Assembly: GCA_902800365.1 (NCBI GenBank)
Contig: CADCEF010000011.1
Coordinates: 1-53,778, forward strand
DNA from: an uncultured Prevotella sp.
GTDB lineage: Bacteria; Bacteroidota; Bacteroidia; Bacteroidales; Bacteroidaceae
Direction of reading: 5' to 3'
Length of the DNA: 53,778 bases
In this document: piece after piece, positions 45,354 through 53,565 of the stretch
How the letters are laid out: every line of letters begins with the position of its first letter
Position numbering within the stretch: position 1 is the stretch's first letter
Position numbers and translations under genes: made by a program
Notes under the pieces: generated by a model
Databases searched by the model: none
Told to the model about the DNA's origin: nothing
Seen by the model: only the letters and a program-made list of their open reading frames with translations

Positions 45354-46643
45354 TTATACTTGGGGCTCGGGGATAAGACGTCCCTGACAGTAGCGCGCTG
45401 CTATATGGCGGTCGTCGCCAGTATAGATAAATCGCTCAAGGCGCTGGAGTAGGGTGTAGTCCGAATCTATCAGCAACTCACTGTCGTCGATTACCAACGC
45501 GTCGAAATCGTAACCAGGTTCAAAGCTTCCTACCTTTCCGAAGAAACTGCCTGCCGACTTAGTTGCCATCCAGAAGGCCTCGGATAGCGAAAGGAATGTG
45601 TTCTGCTTATCGCGCTGATAATGCATCTTGCTCACCTGTACTGCGTATACCATCATACGGAAGATGCTTAGGTCGTGTCCACCGCTGATGTCGCTACCCA
45701 GTCCTACTGCTATGCCTGCATTGAGCAAACGGCGGATAGGAGCAAGACCTGAGGCAATGTTGAAATTCGATGTTGGGCAATGGGCCACCATCACTCCTTG
45801 TTTACTTAGCATCTGTAGCTCGTCGCCATCAGTCCACACGCAGTGGGCCATAATGGTTGGCGTCTGGCCAAGTAGTCCGTATCGATTATAAGCATCTGCA
45901 TAGTGCTTACTTTCAGGTTCAAGCTGTTTCACCCATTCTATCTCACCCAGGTTCTCCGACAGGTGCGACTGTACTGGCAGTTGGTATTTGCTGGCCATCT
46001 GTCCGCATGCCTCAAGCATCTCTGGTGTACACGAGGGGATGAAACGTGGAGTCACTATCGGGCGCACCAAGGCATCGGGGCGTTCAAACTCGCTAACAAG
46101 TGCATCGCAGGCTTCCCAAGCCTCGCTTACGCTCTCTTGCAGCCCTTCGGGGCAGTTGCGGTTCATGTTCACCTTTCCCACTCGACCGCCCATGCCAGCC
46201 TGTTGCAACAACTTCATAAGCAAGCGGGTACTTTCAAGGTGTATCGATGCAAAAGCCACAACGCGCATAGTTCCAAATCGCCACAGATCGTGTATGAATC
46301 TGCGGTATATATGCTCAGCGTAGGCCACATCGGCAAACTTCAGCTCCTCTGGGAATGTGTAGTTCTGCAGCCATGGCAGCAGCTCTTCGTCCATTGCCAG
46401 TCCCTGGTTGCGATACTGTGGGGCATGCACGTGCATATCGTTCATGGCAGGTATCAGCAGTCTGTCGCCAAGGTCAGTAACAGGGCAATCTTCTAAGTGC
46501 TTTGGCAGTTGGGTATATACACCCTCTACCTTGCCATCGCTAACTGCTATATAGCCATGTGGTACAACTTCGAAGTGTTTACTCTCTGGAGTATAGATTA
46601 TATTGGCGCGATAAATCTGCACCTTATTATATATAGTGTTCAT
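45354..46643 (-). CDS. guaD: Guanine deaminase (amidohydrolase)
   Basis: This 429-residue zinc enzyme hydrolyses guanine to xanthine and ammonia. The metal motif HVHAPQ follows IPAMNDM. Downstream conserved sites are FASIHLEST, the QSHLSENLGEIEWV histidine, MAHCVWTDGDE, AHCPTSNFNI and LGSDISGGHDLS. The CPTSNFN and SHLSEN motifs favour guanine deaminase over other ATZ/TRZ amidohydrolases. It lies 20 bp after ksgA on the same strand, so the two are probably cotranscribed. Together with guaB it gives the window both GMP synthesis and guanine breakdown steps, though the two are unlinked transcriptionally. Confidence 0.88.
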   Translation of the reverse strand: MNTIYNKVQIYRANIIYTPESKHFEVVPHGYIAVSDGKVEGVYTQLPKHLEDCPVTDLGDRLLIPAMNDMHVHAPQYRNQGLAMDEELLPWLQNYTFPEELKFADVAYAEHIYRRFIHDLWRFGTMRVVAFASIHLESTRLLMKLLQQAGMGGRVGKVNMNRNCPEGLQESVSEAWEACDALVSEFERPDALVRPIVTPRFIPSCTPEMLEACGQMASKYQLPVQSHLSENLGEIEWVKQLEPESKHYADAYNRYGLLGQTPTIMAHCVWTDGDELQMLSKQGVMVAHCPTSNFNIASGLAPIRRLLNAGIAVGLGSDISGGHDLSIFRMMVYAVQVSKMHYQRDKQNTFLSLSEAFWMATKSAGSFFGKVGSFEPGYDFDALVIDDSELLIDSDYTLLQRLERFIYTGDDRHIAARYCQGRLIPEPQV

Positions 46644-46663
46644 TTTTCCGGTAATAATAGTAG

Positions 46664-47455
46664 TTACAGTGCTGCGGCTACCATATTGGTCAGCTCAACA
46701 AACTGTGGTATTGAGAGCTGCTCAGGGCGGCGTGTCATTATGTCGGCATCGAAGAAGCCTGCAGGAGCAGGATGATTTGAGTCGAAAATCTGGCGCAGCG
46801 ACACACGTAGCATCTTGCGTCGCTGGTTGAATGTAGCCTTTACCACGCGCTTAAACAACTGCTCGTCGCATCCAAGGTCGGTAACCTCATTACGCGTCAT
46901 TCTGATTACTGCGCTCTGCACCTTTGGTGGCGGATTGAACACACCTGGCTCTACAGTAAACAGATACTCTACGTTGTACCACGCCTGTATCAATACAGAT
47001 AGTATGCCATACTGCTTGTTGCCTGGCTGCGATGCCATGCGTACGGCCACCTCATGCTGAATCATACCAGTGCAGCATGGTATCAGGTCCTTGTTGTCGA
47101 GCATCTTGAAGAATATCTGCGATGAGATGTCGTAAGGATAGTTGCCTGTAAGCACAAACTGCTGCCCGTCAAATACCTCATGCAGGTCCATACGCAGGAA
47201 GTCGCCACCGATGATGTTGTCATTCAGGCGAGGGAAATTCTCCTGCAGATAAGCCACACTCTCGCGGTCTATCTCTACAACCTTGAATGGGCGGGGCTTC
47301 TCTACCAGATACTGAGTCATTACTCCCATTCCGGGGCCAACCTCAAGCACAGGTATGTCAGGACAAGCATCCACCGTGTCGGCGATGCGCTTAGCTATAT
47401 TCAAATCAGTCAGGAAGTGCTGACCGAGATTTTTCTTAGGTCGAACTTGTTTCAT
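46664..47455 (-). CDS. ksgA: 16S rRNA dimethyladenosine transferase KsgA
   Basis: This 263-residue methyltransferase dimethylates two adenosines near the 16S rRNA 3' end. SAM motif I is VLEVGPGMGVMTQ, preceded by KKNLGQHFLTD. The catalytic NxPY motif is NYPYDISSQIFF, and the C-terminal domain has FNPPPKVQSAVIRM and FNQRRKMLR. I use the ATG at 47455: the conserved N-terminus begins there, and the longer frame reads through the promoter. The -7 box ends only 5 nt before the ATG, so the transcript is probably leaderless. Confidence 0.95.
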   Translation of the reverse strand: MKQVRPKKNLGQHFLTDLNIAKRIADTVDACPDIPVLEVGPGMGVMTQYLVEKPRPFKVVEIDRESVAYLQENFPRLNDNIIGGDFLRMDLHEVFDGQQFVLTGNYPYDISSQIFFKMLDNKDLIPCCTGMIQHEVAVRMASQPGNKQYGILSVLIQAWYNVEYLFTVEPGVFNPPPKVQSAVIRMTRNEVTDLGCDEQLFKRVVKATFNQRRKMLRVSLRQIFDSNHPAPAGFFDADIMTRRPEQLSIPQFVELTNMVAAAL

Positions 47456-47460
47456 GGGGG

Positions 47461-47492
47461 CAAAGTTACGAATAAGTGAGCAAAATTCCAAA
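47461..47492 (-). promoter_or_regulatory. ksgA promoter, 5 nt before the ATG
   Basis: TTTG (47489-47492), 20-nt spacer and TAACTTTG (47461-47468) form a good match to the Bacteroidetes consensus. Only five C residues separate the box from ATG. Confidence 0.7.
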
Positions 47493-47557
47493 TTTATTTG
47501 GAAATTTTCGAACGCGAGTAATTTCGGCGAAGCCAATGTTACGAATAAGTGAGCAAA
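47465..47557. repeat. Exact 20-bp direct repeat at the ksgA promoter
   Basis: GTTACGAATAAGTGAGCAAA occurs at 47465-47484 and again at 47538-47557. The first copy overlaps the -7 box. The second carries a degraded box (TAACATTG on the minus strand), as if the promoter segment had been duplicated. Confidence 0.85.
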
Positions 47558-47563
47558 TTTGTC

Positions 47564-47594
47564 ACAAAAAAATCGCAGATTGTTTAATCCGCGA
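47564..47594 (-). terminator. Terminator of the small membrane protein gene
   Basis: TCGCGGATT-AAAC-AATCTGCGA on the minus strand (9 bp, one G-U) is followed by seven T residues. Confidence 0.82.
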
Positions 47595-47622
47595 CTCATC
47601 TTTTTTTCGGTTACCTATTGAA

Positions 47623-47727
47623 TTACTTATTGTTGTCTACATTAACAGCAACGGTTACTACCAGTGAAACGGCCAGTGCAAAAGCGGCCAAGGTCATCAA
47701 TAAAAAACTTGTTTCTAATGTTACCAT
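47623..47727 (-). CDS. Small predicted membrane protein (34 aa)
   Basis: This 34-codon ORF has a complete transcription unit of its own: a promoter at 47777-47808, an AGAAAGGAAA stretch before the ATG, and a terminator at 47564-47594. The peptide begins [10 protein letters not shown], continues with a hydrophobic stretch long enough for one membrane helix (alanine, leucine and valine rich), and ends NVDNNK. It has no Cys. The polar tail suggests a single-pass topology. I do not recognise a family. Small membrane peptides often modulate transporters or kinases, but nothing here indicates a partner. An overlapping 76-codon plus-strand frame is less convincing because it crosses the terminator and promoter. 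Confidence 0.65.
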
Positions 47728-47776
47728 AATTAATTTCCTTTCTCTAAAAAATATATTTGTTATCCTAAAACCGATG

Positions 47777-47808
47777 CAAAGGTACGTCTGTTTGCGCGCA
47801 CAGCCAAA
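47777..47808 (-). promoter_or_regulatory. Promoter of the 34-aa protein gene
   Basis: TTTG (47805-47808), a 20-nt gap and TACCTTTG (47777-47784) lie about 50 nt before the ATG. Confidence 0.72.
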
Positions 47809-47879
47809 CGTTTTGCATAAAAACAGTAAAAAAATAGGGATTCGTTGACACGTATCAATAAAAATAAATATGATTAATA

Positions 47880-47911
47880 TTTGGTTTTTCGTTCGATTTG
47901 CACTATCTTTG
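47880..47911 (+). promoter_or_regulatory. Promoter of the 47917 gene, 5 nt before the ATG
   Basis: TTTG (47880-47883), a 20-nt gap and TATCTTTG (47904-47911), then CACCC and ATG. Confidence 0.72.
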
Positions 47912-47916
47912 CACCC

Positions 47917-48966
47917 ATGAATTTAAAAACTATAATCAGCAGTGTGGCTAAGGTGGTGCTGCCTTTTGTGTTGGGTGGCGCTATCCTGTGGTGGATGTAC
48001 CGAGGCGAGGATTTCTCGGTAATCAGTCATGTGCTGACAGAAGAAATGGACTGGACGTGGATGCTGCTTAGCTTCCCCTTTGGCATATTGGCGCAGATGT
48101 TTCGCGGATGGCGATGGAAACAGACACTTGATCCTATCGACCTGAGGCCGAGCTCTGTTGAACAGGCTGATGGCGGAAAGGAGATAAAAGCCCGCAACCA
48201 TACTTGTATCAATGCCGTATTCATCAGCTATGCCGCAAGTTTGATAATACCCAGAATAGGCGAGTTCTCTAGATGTGCTATTCTTAAGCGTTATGATGGT
48301 GTGTCGTTCTCGAAGGCACTGGGAACGGTTGTAACCGAGCGTGCCGTTGACACGCTGATAGTGATGATATACTCGGGAATAATACTGTTGGTAGAGATGA
48401 GCGTGTTTGGCACTTTCTTCCGCAAGACGGGTACATCGATGGACCGTATACTTAACAGCTTCTCGCTTACAGGTTGGATAGTTACTGCTATCTGTGGTGT
48501 GGCTGTTGCGATACTGTTGCACTTGCTGCTGAAGAACTTCTCTATATATAATAAGGTGAAAATGACGCTTAGTGGCATCTGGGAGGGTGTGCTCTCGTTG
48601 AAGGGCGTGCGCAACCTGCCACTGTATCTGTTCTTCTCAGTAGGCATCTGGGTGATGTATTTCTTGCATTACTATCTGACGTTCTTCTGTTTCGACTTCA
48701 CCGCAAATCTTGGCATAGGCTGTGCGTTGGTATCGTTTGTGGTGGCCAACTTTGCTGTTATAGTGCCAACACCAAACGGAGCCGGTCCGTGGCACTTTGC
48801 CATCAAGACCATGCTGATACTTTATGGTGTGGCCGATGAGCAGGCGCTTTGGTTTGTGCTCATCGTACATACCGTGCAGACCATGCTGGTCATAGTCCTT
48901 GGCATATACGCCTGGGCTGCTTTACTTTTTACTAAAAGATTAAACCCCAAAATAGAAAAACTATGA
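47917..48966 (+). CDS. Lysylphosphatidylglycerol synthase TM-family / flippase-like membrane protein
   Basis: This is a 349-residue integral membrane protein with about seven to eight helices, of the LPG_synthase_TM (UPF0104, AglD-like) family. Conserved pieces are [44 protein letters not shown] (N.I.PR.GE.SR), ERAVDTL and [16 protein letters not shown] (P.P.G.G..). Relatives include flippases and the membrane half of MprF, but no synthase domain is attached here. The substrate is unknown. The true start is ATG 47917; the TTG at 47881 would lie upstream of the promoter box. The stop overlaps pepD (ATGA). Confidence 0.85.
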
Positions 48967-50420
48967 GTGAAATTAAAAATCTGAACCCAACGTGCATCTG
49001 GAAGAATTTCTATGCACTGACACAGGTTCCACGTCCATCAGGACATCTGGAGAAAGTACAACAGTTCCTGCTCGACTTTGCTAAGCAGGCAGGTGTGGAG
49101 GCATTTAAAGACCCCGCAGATAACATCGTGATGCGTAAGCCCGCTTCGGCTGGTATGGAGAAAAAGAAGGGTGTGATTCTGCAGGCTCATATGGACATGG
49201 TGCCACAGAAGACTCCTGAGAGTACCCATAACTTTGAGACCGACCCAATACAGCCTTGGATTGACGGCGAATGGGTAAAGGCAAAGGGCACAACTCTGGG
49301 TGCTGACAACGGTCTGGGCGTAGCTGCCATTATGGCAATTATGGAGGACAAGACCCTGAAGCACGGTCCTATTGAGGCACTGATTACCGCCGACGAAGAG
49401 ACTGGTATGTTTGGCGCTAACGGACTGCCTGAAGGCGAGTTGAACGGCGACATACTGATGAACCTCGACTCAGAGCACTGGGGCAAGTTTGTTATCGGTA
49501 GTGCTGGTGGTATCAACATCACTGCTACACTTGATTATAAAGAGGTGGAGACCGATGCCGACGATGCTGCTGTAAAGGTAACAGTGAAGGGCCTGCGTGG
49601 CGGACACTCAGGACTGGAGATTCACGAGGGTCGTGGAAACGCCAACAAGCTGTTGGTTCGTCTGGTTCGCGAGGCCATCGAGGAGTGCGAGGCTCGTTTG
49701 GCTTGCTGGCAGGGTGGAAACATGCGTAACGCCATCCCATTCAAGGCCGAGGCTGTGCTGACATTGCCAAAGGAGAACGTAGCTGCTCTGAAGGAGCTTG
49801 CTGCCGACTGGCTCGAGGACTTCGTCGACGAGTATAAGGGTATTGAGAGTGGTATCGAGGTTATCTGTGAGGACGTGGAGACACCAAAGATGGAGGTTCC
49901 ACAGGAGATTCAGGACAACCTTATCAACGTGATCTACGGTTGCCACGACGGTGTGGTTCGTATGATTCCAAGCTATCCAAGCGTAGTTGAGACATCGAGC
50001 AACCTGGCTATCATCGAGATAGGCGAGGGGCATGCTATGATTAAGATTCTGGCTCGTTCAAGTCGTGAGGATATGAAGGATTACATCGTTAAGACCTTGG
50101 AGAGCTGCTTCAATATGGCAGGCATGAAGGTTGAGACTGCAGGTAGCTACGGCGGTTGGGATCCAAACCCCGACTCAGAGATTCTGCACCTGTTGCTGAA
50201 GGAGTATAAGGATCTGTTTGGCAAGGACGGAATCATCCAGGTAGACCACGCAGGACTGGAGTGCTCTATCATCCTGGGTAAGTATCCACACCTTGACGTA
50301 GTGAGCATGGGCCCCACAATGAAGTCGCCTCACACCACTACCGAGCGTGCGCTCATCGAGACTGTGGCTCCTTTCTGGGAACTGCTGAAGAAGACTCTCG
50401 AGGATATTCCTGAGAAATAA
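48963..50420 (+). CDS. pepD: Aminoacyl-histidine dipeptidase (peptidase D)
   Basis: This 485-residue M20-family cytosolic zinc dipeptidase cleaves Xaa-His dipeptides such as carnosine-like substrates. Metal and catalytic motifs are LQAHMDMVPQK, GTTLGADNGLGVAA, TADEETGMFGA, NLDSE, GGHSGLEIHEGRGNAN and a late HAGLEC. The PHTTTERALIETV C-terminus is typical of PepD. The start overlaps the upstream membrane protein gene. A hairpin terminator follows 34 bp after the stop. Confidence 0.93.
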   Translation: MSEIKNLNPTCIWKNFYALTQVPRPSGHLEKVQQFLLDFAKQAGVEAFKDPADNIVMRKPASAGMEKKKGVILQAHMDMVPQKTPESTHNFETDPIQPWIDGEWVKAKGTTLGADNGLGVAAIMAIMEDKTLKHGPIEALITADEETGMFGANGLPEGELNGDILMNLDSEHWGKFVIGSAGGINITATLDYKEVETDADDAAVKVTVKGLRGGHSGLEIHEGRGNANKLLVRLVREAIEECEARLACWQGGNMRNAIPFKAEAVLTLPKENVAALKELAADWLEDFVDEYKGIESGIEVICEDVETPKMEVPQEIQDNLINVIYGCHDGVVRMIPSYPSVVETSSNLAIIEIGEGHAMIKILARSSREDMKDYIVKTLESCFNMAGMKVETAGSYGGWDPNPDSEILHLLLKEYKDLFGKDGIIQVDHAGLECSIILGKYPHLDVVSMGPTMKSPHTTTERALIETVAPFWELLKKTLEDIPEK

Positions 50421-50454
50421 AAAGTTGAAAAATTGAAAAATTGGAATAAAAAAC

Positions 50455-50486
50455 CGCGGATTTGCTTGGCAGGTCCGCGTTTTTTA
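50455..50486 (+). terminator. pepD terminator
   Basis: CGCGGATTTGC-TTG-GCAGGTCCGCG forms an 11-bp stem with two G-U pairs, followed by seven T/A residues. Its loop supplies the -33 element of the corA promoter. Confidence 0.85.
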
Positions 50487-50496
50487 TTTATCTTTG
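50465..50496 (+). promoter_or_regulatory. corA promoter
   Basis: CTTG (50465-50468), a 20-nt gap and TATCTTTG (50489-50496). This leaves a leader of about 137 nt before corA. Confidence 0.68.
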
Positions 50497-50526
50497 CACC
50501 CGATAAATCAAATTAATAACAAAATT

Positions 50527-50562
50527 ATGGACGATTACCCGGCGGACAATTACAATTCGTAA
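50527..50562 (+). CDS. corA upstream ORF 1 (11-aa acidic leader peptide)
   Basis: This ORF begins about 24 nt after the predicted transcription start and encodes MDDYPADNYNS. It starts from an AT-rich context like other genes here. Four of its eleven residues are Asp or Pro, the type of nascent chain known in enterobacterial mgtA/corA leaders to make ribosomes sensitive to low magnesium. No experimental or comparative support is visible; the call rests on position and content. Confidence 0.45.
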   Translation: MDDYPADNYNS

Positions 50563-50568
50563 AGGCGG

Positions 50569-50637
50569 GGGATGGTGAGCAAGGCTGCTAATCCCTTTGC
50601 CGCTAAAACCATTTCATTAACGAAAAAAGGATTAGCA
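50569..50637 (+). promoter_or_regulatory. Mutually exclusive hairpins in the corA leader
   Basis: TGCTAATCC (50586-50594) is perfectly inverted at 50629-50637 (GGATTAGCA), which ends 2 nt before the corA ATG and would bury its ribosome entry site. The same 5' arm (ATCCC, 50591-50595) can instead pair with GGGAT at 50569-50573, which covers the start of upstream ORF 2. The two folds exclude each other. Confidence 0.6.
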
Positions 50638-50643
50638 AAATGA
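50572..50643 (+). CDS. corA upstream ORF 2 (23-aa basic leader peptide)
   Basis: This 23-codon ORF (begins MVSKAANPFAAKT, ends KKGLAK) has its TGA overlapping the corA ATG as ATGA, a standard translational-coupling arrangement. It is lysine-rich with no acidic residues. It runs through both arms of the corA-sequestering hairpin, so its translation would open that structure. It lies 9 bp after upstream ORF 1. It may be regulatory rather than a functional peptide. Confidence 0.5.
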   Translation: MVSKAANPFAAKTISLTKKGLAK

Positions 50644-51566
50644 AGACATTCTGGAATACCCAAGGTGGACTGACCCAACTGGAAGAGTGGCAGCCCAATT
50701 GCTGGATACAGGTGACATGCCCCACCGAAGAAGACCAGCGCGAACTCGAGGAGAAGTTTAATATCCCCGACTATTTTATGTCGGACATCAGCGATACCGA
50801 TGAGCGTGCCCGTTATGAATACGATGACGGATGGATGCTCATCATCCTGCGTATACCTTATGTAAAGGAGATACGCTCAAGAACACCATATACTACAGTG
50901 CCTCTTGGTATCATACATAAGCGTGATGTAACCATTACAGTGTGTTTCTACGAGACCAATGTGATGATTGACTTCGTTAGCTTCCAGCAGAAGCGCGGTG
51001 AGGGATTCACTGACCATGTAGATATGATTTTCCGTTTGTTCCTTTCAAGTGCAGTATGGTATCTGAAGCGACTGAAGCAGATTTCTATGCTGGTAGATAA
51101 GGCTAAGCGTAACCTTGACAAGGAGGTGAACAACGAGAGTCTTATCGGACTTAGCCGTCTGCAAGACTCGCTTACGTACTTCCAGACATCAATCCGTGGT
51201 AACGAGACACTGTTGTCGAAGTTGAAGTTCAAACTGCAGATTGACGAACTTGATGCCGACCTGATTGAGGACGTAAATATCGAGATGACCCAGGCGCGAG
51301 AGACTACAAGCATCTACTCGAACATCCTTGAATCTACCATGGATACATATCAGAGTATTATCAACAACAATATGAACACCGTGATGCGTACGCTTACATC
51401 GGTAACCATTATTATGATGATACCTACGCTGATAACGTCTATGTTCGGTATGAACCTGGTAAACGGAATGGAGGCAAAACCTTGGGGATTCGTCATCGCA
51501 ATCATCTTTTCGGTAGCCATTTCAGCCATTGCGTGGGGCATTTTCCGCAGAAAACGACTTGTTTAA
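50640..51566 (+). CDS. corA: CorA-family magnesium/cobalt transporter
   Basis: This 308-residue inner-membrane divalent cation channel has a large N-terminal cytoplasmic domain (to ~residue 245). Two C-terminal transmembrane helices are separated by the selectivity motif GMN (residues 270-272, SMFGMNLVNGME). The tail is basic (FRRKRLV). It is a little shorter than E. coli CorA but within the family range. Its ATG overlaps the stop of a leader ORF, and the leader can fold over its start, so translation is likely regulated, perhaps by magnesium (inference). Confidence 0.92.
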   Translation: MKTFWNTQGGLTQLEEWQPNCWIQVTCPTEEDQRELEEKFNIPDYFMSDISDTDERARYEYDDGWMLIILRIPYVKEIRSRTPYTTVPLGIIHKRDVTITVCFYETNVMIDFVSFQQKRGEGFTDHVDMIFRLFLSSAVWYLKRLKQISMLVDKAKRNLDKEVNNESLIGLSRLQDSLTYFQTSIRGNETLLSKLKFKLQIDELDADLIEDVNIEMTQARETTSIYSNILESTMDTYQSIINNNMNTVMRTLTSVTIIMMIPTLITSMFGMNLVNGMEAKPWGFVIAIIFSVAISAIAWGIFRRKRLV

Positions 51567-51620
51567 GCCCCAAAAACGCAAAAAAACTGAAAAAAATTAG
51601 GAAGTTTCAATAATATTGCT

Positions 51621-51628
51621 TAATTTTG
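51621..51628 (+). promoter_or_regulatory. -7 box for the DUF349 gene
   Basis: TAATTTTG, with a near-match TTAG 20 nt upstream (51597-51600); the ATG follows 52 bp later. Confidence 0.55.
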
Positions 51629-51680
51629 ACGCCAAATGTGATGATGCTAAGCATCATTTAGTATTAATTAATTTATTTAA

Positions 51681-53504
51681 ATGATGGACTCTCAAGAGAA
51701 TACCCTCGAGTTGGGTACAAACGAAGAAGTAGTTAATGAGGAAGTTGCATCTCAGGCTGTTGAGACTGAACCTCAAGTTGAGAACGAAGAGCAGGCTCGT
51801 GTAGTTTACGAGACTAAGGAAGATGTGTTGCGTCGTCTGCAGGACATCGCTCATAGCGATGAGACACCGCAGAAGGAAGAAGTGGAGTATCTTAAGGCTT
51901 CATTCTACAAGTTGCACATTGCTGAGCGCGAGGCTAAGCTCAAGGCTTATCTGGATGCTGGCGGCGATCCTGAGCAGTATCAGTACACCCCCGATCCGGT
52001 AGAGGAGTCGTTCAAGGCCGAGATGGGAATCATCAAGGAGAAGCGTGCCAAGATCTTCAAGGAGATGGAAGCTGAGAAGCAGGAGAATCTCACGAAGAAG
52101 TTGGCTATCATCGACCGTATCAAGGCCATGATTACCACTCCCGATGAGGCAAACAAGAACTACAAGGAGTTCAAAGCCCTGCAAGAGCAGTGGCGCGAGA
52201 TAAAGAATGTGCCAGCTGATAAGGCCAACGAGTTGTGGCGTAACTATCAGTTGTACGTAGAGCAGTTCTACGATATGCTTCGCCTTAACAGTGAGGCCCG
52301 CGAGTATGATTTCAAGAAGAACTTTGAGCTGAAGACCGCCCTCTGCGAGGCTGCTGAGAAGTTGGCCGATGAGGAGGATGTTATCAGTGCCTTCCACCAA
52401 TTGCAGAAGTTGCACCAGGAGTATCGTGAGATTGGTCCTGTTGCCAAGGAGCAGCGTGAGGAGATCTGGAATCGTTTCAAGGCTGCATCGAGTGTTATCA
52501 ACAAGCGTCACCAGCAGCACTTTGAGGGTGTTCGTGCAAAGGAAGAGGATAACCTGGCACGAAAGACTGTTCTTTGTGAGAAGGTTGAGGCTATCGCTGC
52601 CGAGGAGAACAAGGGTAGCGGCGACTGGGAGAAGCATACCAAGCAGATTATTGATATCCAGACAGAGTGGAAGACCATCGGTTTCGCTCCACAGAAGATG
52701 AACGTGAAGATCTTTGAGCGCTTCCGTGCTGCATGCGATGATTTCTTCGGTCGTAAGGCTGCTTATTTCAAGGGCCTGAAGGATACATTCAAGGAGAATG
52801 CCGACAAGAAGCGTGCCCTGATTGAGAAGGCAAAGGCTCTGCAGGATTCAACTGACTGGAAGTCTACAAGTGATAAGTTCATCGCTCTGCAGAAGGAGTG
52901 GAAGACCATCGGTATGGTGCCAAAGAAGCTTGGCGACCAGCTGTGGGCTGAGTTTCTTGGTGCATGTAACGCATTCTTCGAGGCACGTAATGCTGCAGGT
53001 GCAGGACAGCGTGGTGAGGAGCGCGAGAATATGGATAAGAAGCTGGAGATTATCGAGAAACTCAAGGCTGTTGCCGAGGAAACTGGAGATGGTCTGGCAG
53101 AGAAGGTACAGAAGCTTGTTGAGGAGTACAATGCCATCGGACATGTGCCATTTAAGGAGAAGGACAAACTCTACAAGGAGTATCATGCTGTTCTCGACAA
53201 ACTCTATAAGGATCTTAACATCAGCACTGCAAAGCGCAAGCTGAGTAACTTCAAGCAGAACCTGAAGCAGGTAGCCGAGCGTGGTGAGAATGCTCTCGAC
53301 AACGAGCGTGCACGCCTGTTCCGTCAGTATGAGGCTCTGAAGCAGGAGATTCAGACTTACGAGAACAACCTTGGATTCCTGAATGCAAGCTCGAAGAAGG
53401 GTAACAGCCTTATCGACGAGATGAACCGCAAGGTACAGAAGCTGAAGGATGATATGAATCTGGTTCGTGAGAAGATAAAGGCAATCGATGCCGAGAACAA
53501 ATAA
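51681..53504 (+). CDS. DUF349 repeat protein
   Basis: This is a 607-residue, highly charged, probably all-helical cytoplasmic protein. After an acidic N-terminal ~45 residues there are five DUF349 units of ~70-75 residues, each with the core W[KR].I..VP or similar (QEQWREIKNVP, HQEYREIGPV, QTEWKTIGFAP, QKEWKTIGMVP, VEEYNAIGHVP). A coiled coil ends the protein. The function of DUF349 is unsettled. It is highly conserved in Bacteroidetes, usually as a single-gene unit as here. A start at the second ATG (51684) is equally possible. Strong tandem hairpins follow. Confidence 0.9.
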   Translation: MMDSQENTLELGTNEEVVNEEVASQAVETEPQVENEEQARVVYETKEDVLRRLQDIAHSDETPQKEEVEYLKASFYKLHIAEREAKLKAYLDAGGDPEQYQYTPDPVEESFKAEMGIIKEKRAKIFKEMEAEKQENLTKKLAIIDRIKAMITTPDEANKNYKEFKALQEQWREIKNVPADKANELWRNYQLYVEQFYDMLRLNSEAREYDFKKNFELKTALCEAAEKLADEEDVISAFHQLQKLHQEYREIGPVAKEQREEIWNRFKAASSVINKRHQQHFEGVRAKEEDNLARKTVLCEKVEAIAAEENKGSGDWEKHTKQIIDIQTEWKTIGFAPQKMNVKIFERFRAACDDFFGRKAAYFKGLKDTFKENADKKRALIEKAKALQDSTDWKSTSDKFIALQKEWKTIGMVPKKLGDQLWAEFLGACNAFFEARNAAGAGQRGEERENMDKKLEIIEKLKAVAEETGDGLAEKVQKLVEEYNAIGHVPFKEKDKLYKEYHAVLDKLYKDLNISTAKRKLSNFKQNLKQVAERGENALDNERARLFRQYEALKQEIQTYENNLGFLNASSKKGNSLIDEMNRKVQKLKDDMNLVREKIKAIDAENK

Positions 53505-53512
53505 TAAAAAGT

Positions 53513-53546
53513 AATCGCTAAGCACTCCGCTTAGCGATTCTTTTTT
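53513..53546 (+). terminator. DUF349 gene terminator 1
   Basis: A perfect 11-bp stem AATCGCTAAGC/GCTTAGCGATT with a 5-nt loop is followed by CTTTTTT. Confidence 0.92.
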
Positions 53547-53565
53547 GGGGTATAAAAACAAAAAG

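Noticed and set aside
47456-47599. 48-residue N-terminal extension of KsgA
   Set aside because: It would be encoded upstream of and through the promoter, and the family's conserved start is MKQVRPKKNLGQHFL.
47618-47848. 76-codon plus-strand frame opposite the small membrane protein
   Set aside because: It spans the promoter of the minus-strand unit and part of its leader, is unlike any protein I know, and has no promoter of its own.
50503-50640. M-box or another known metal riboswitch in the corA leader
   Set aside because: I could not see the conserved cores of known magnesium, manganese or cobalamin riboswitches; leader ORFs plus hairpins explain the sequence better.
51900-53561. Long leucine-rich minus-strand frames opposite the DUF349 gene
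   Set aside because: They mirror the Glu/Lys-rich codons of the real gene (CTC/CTT complements), with no start context or homology.
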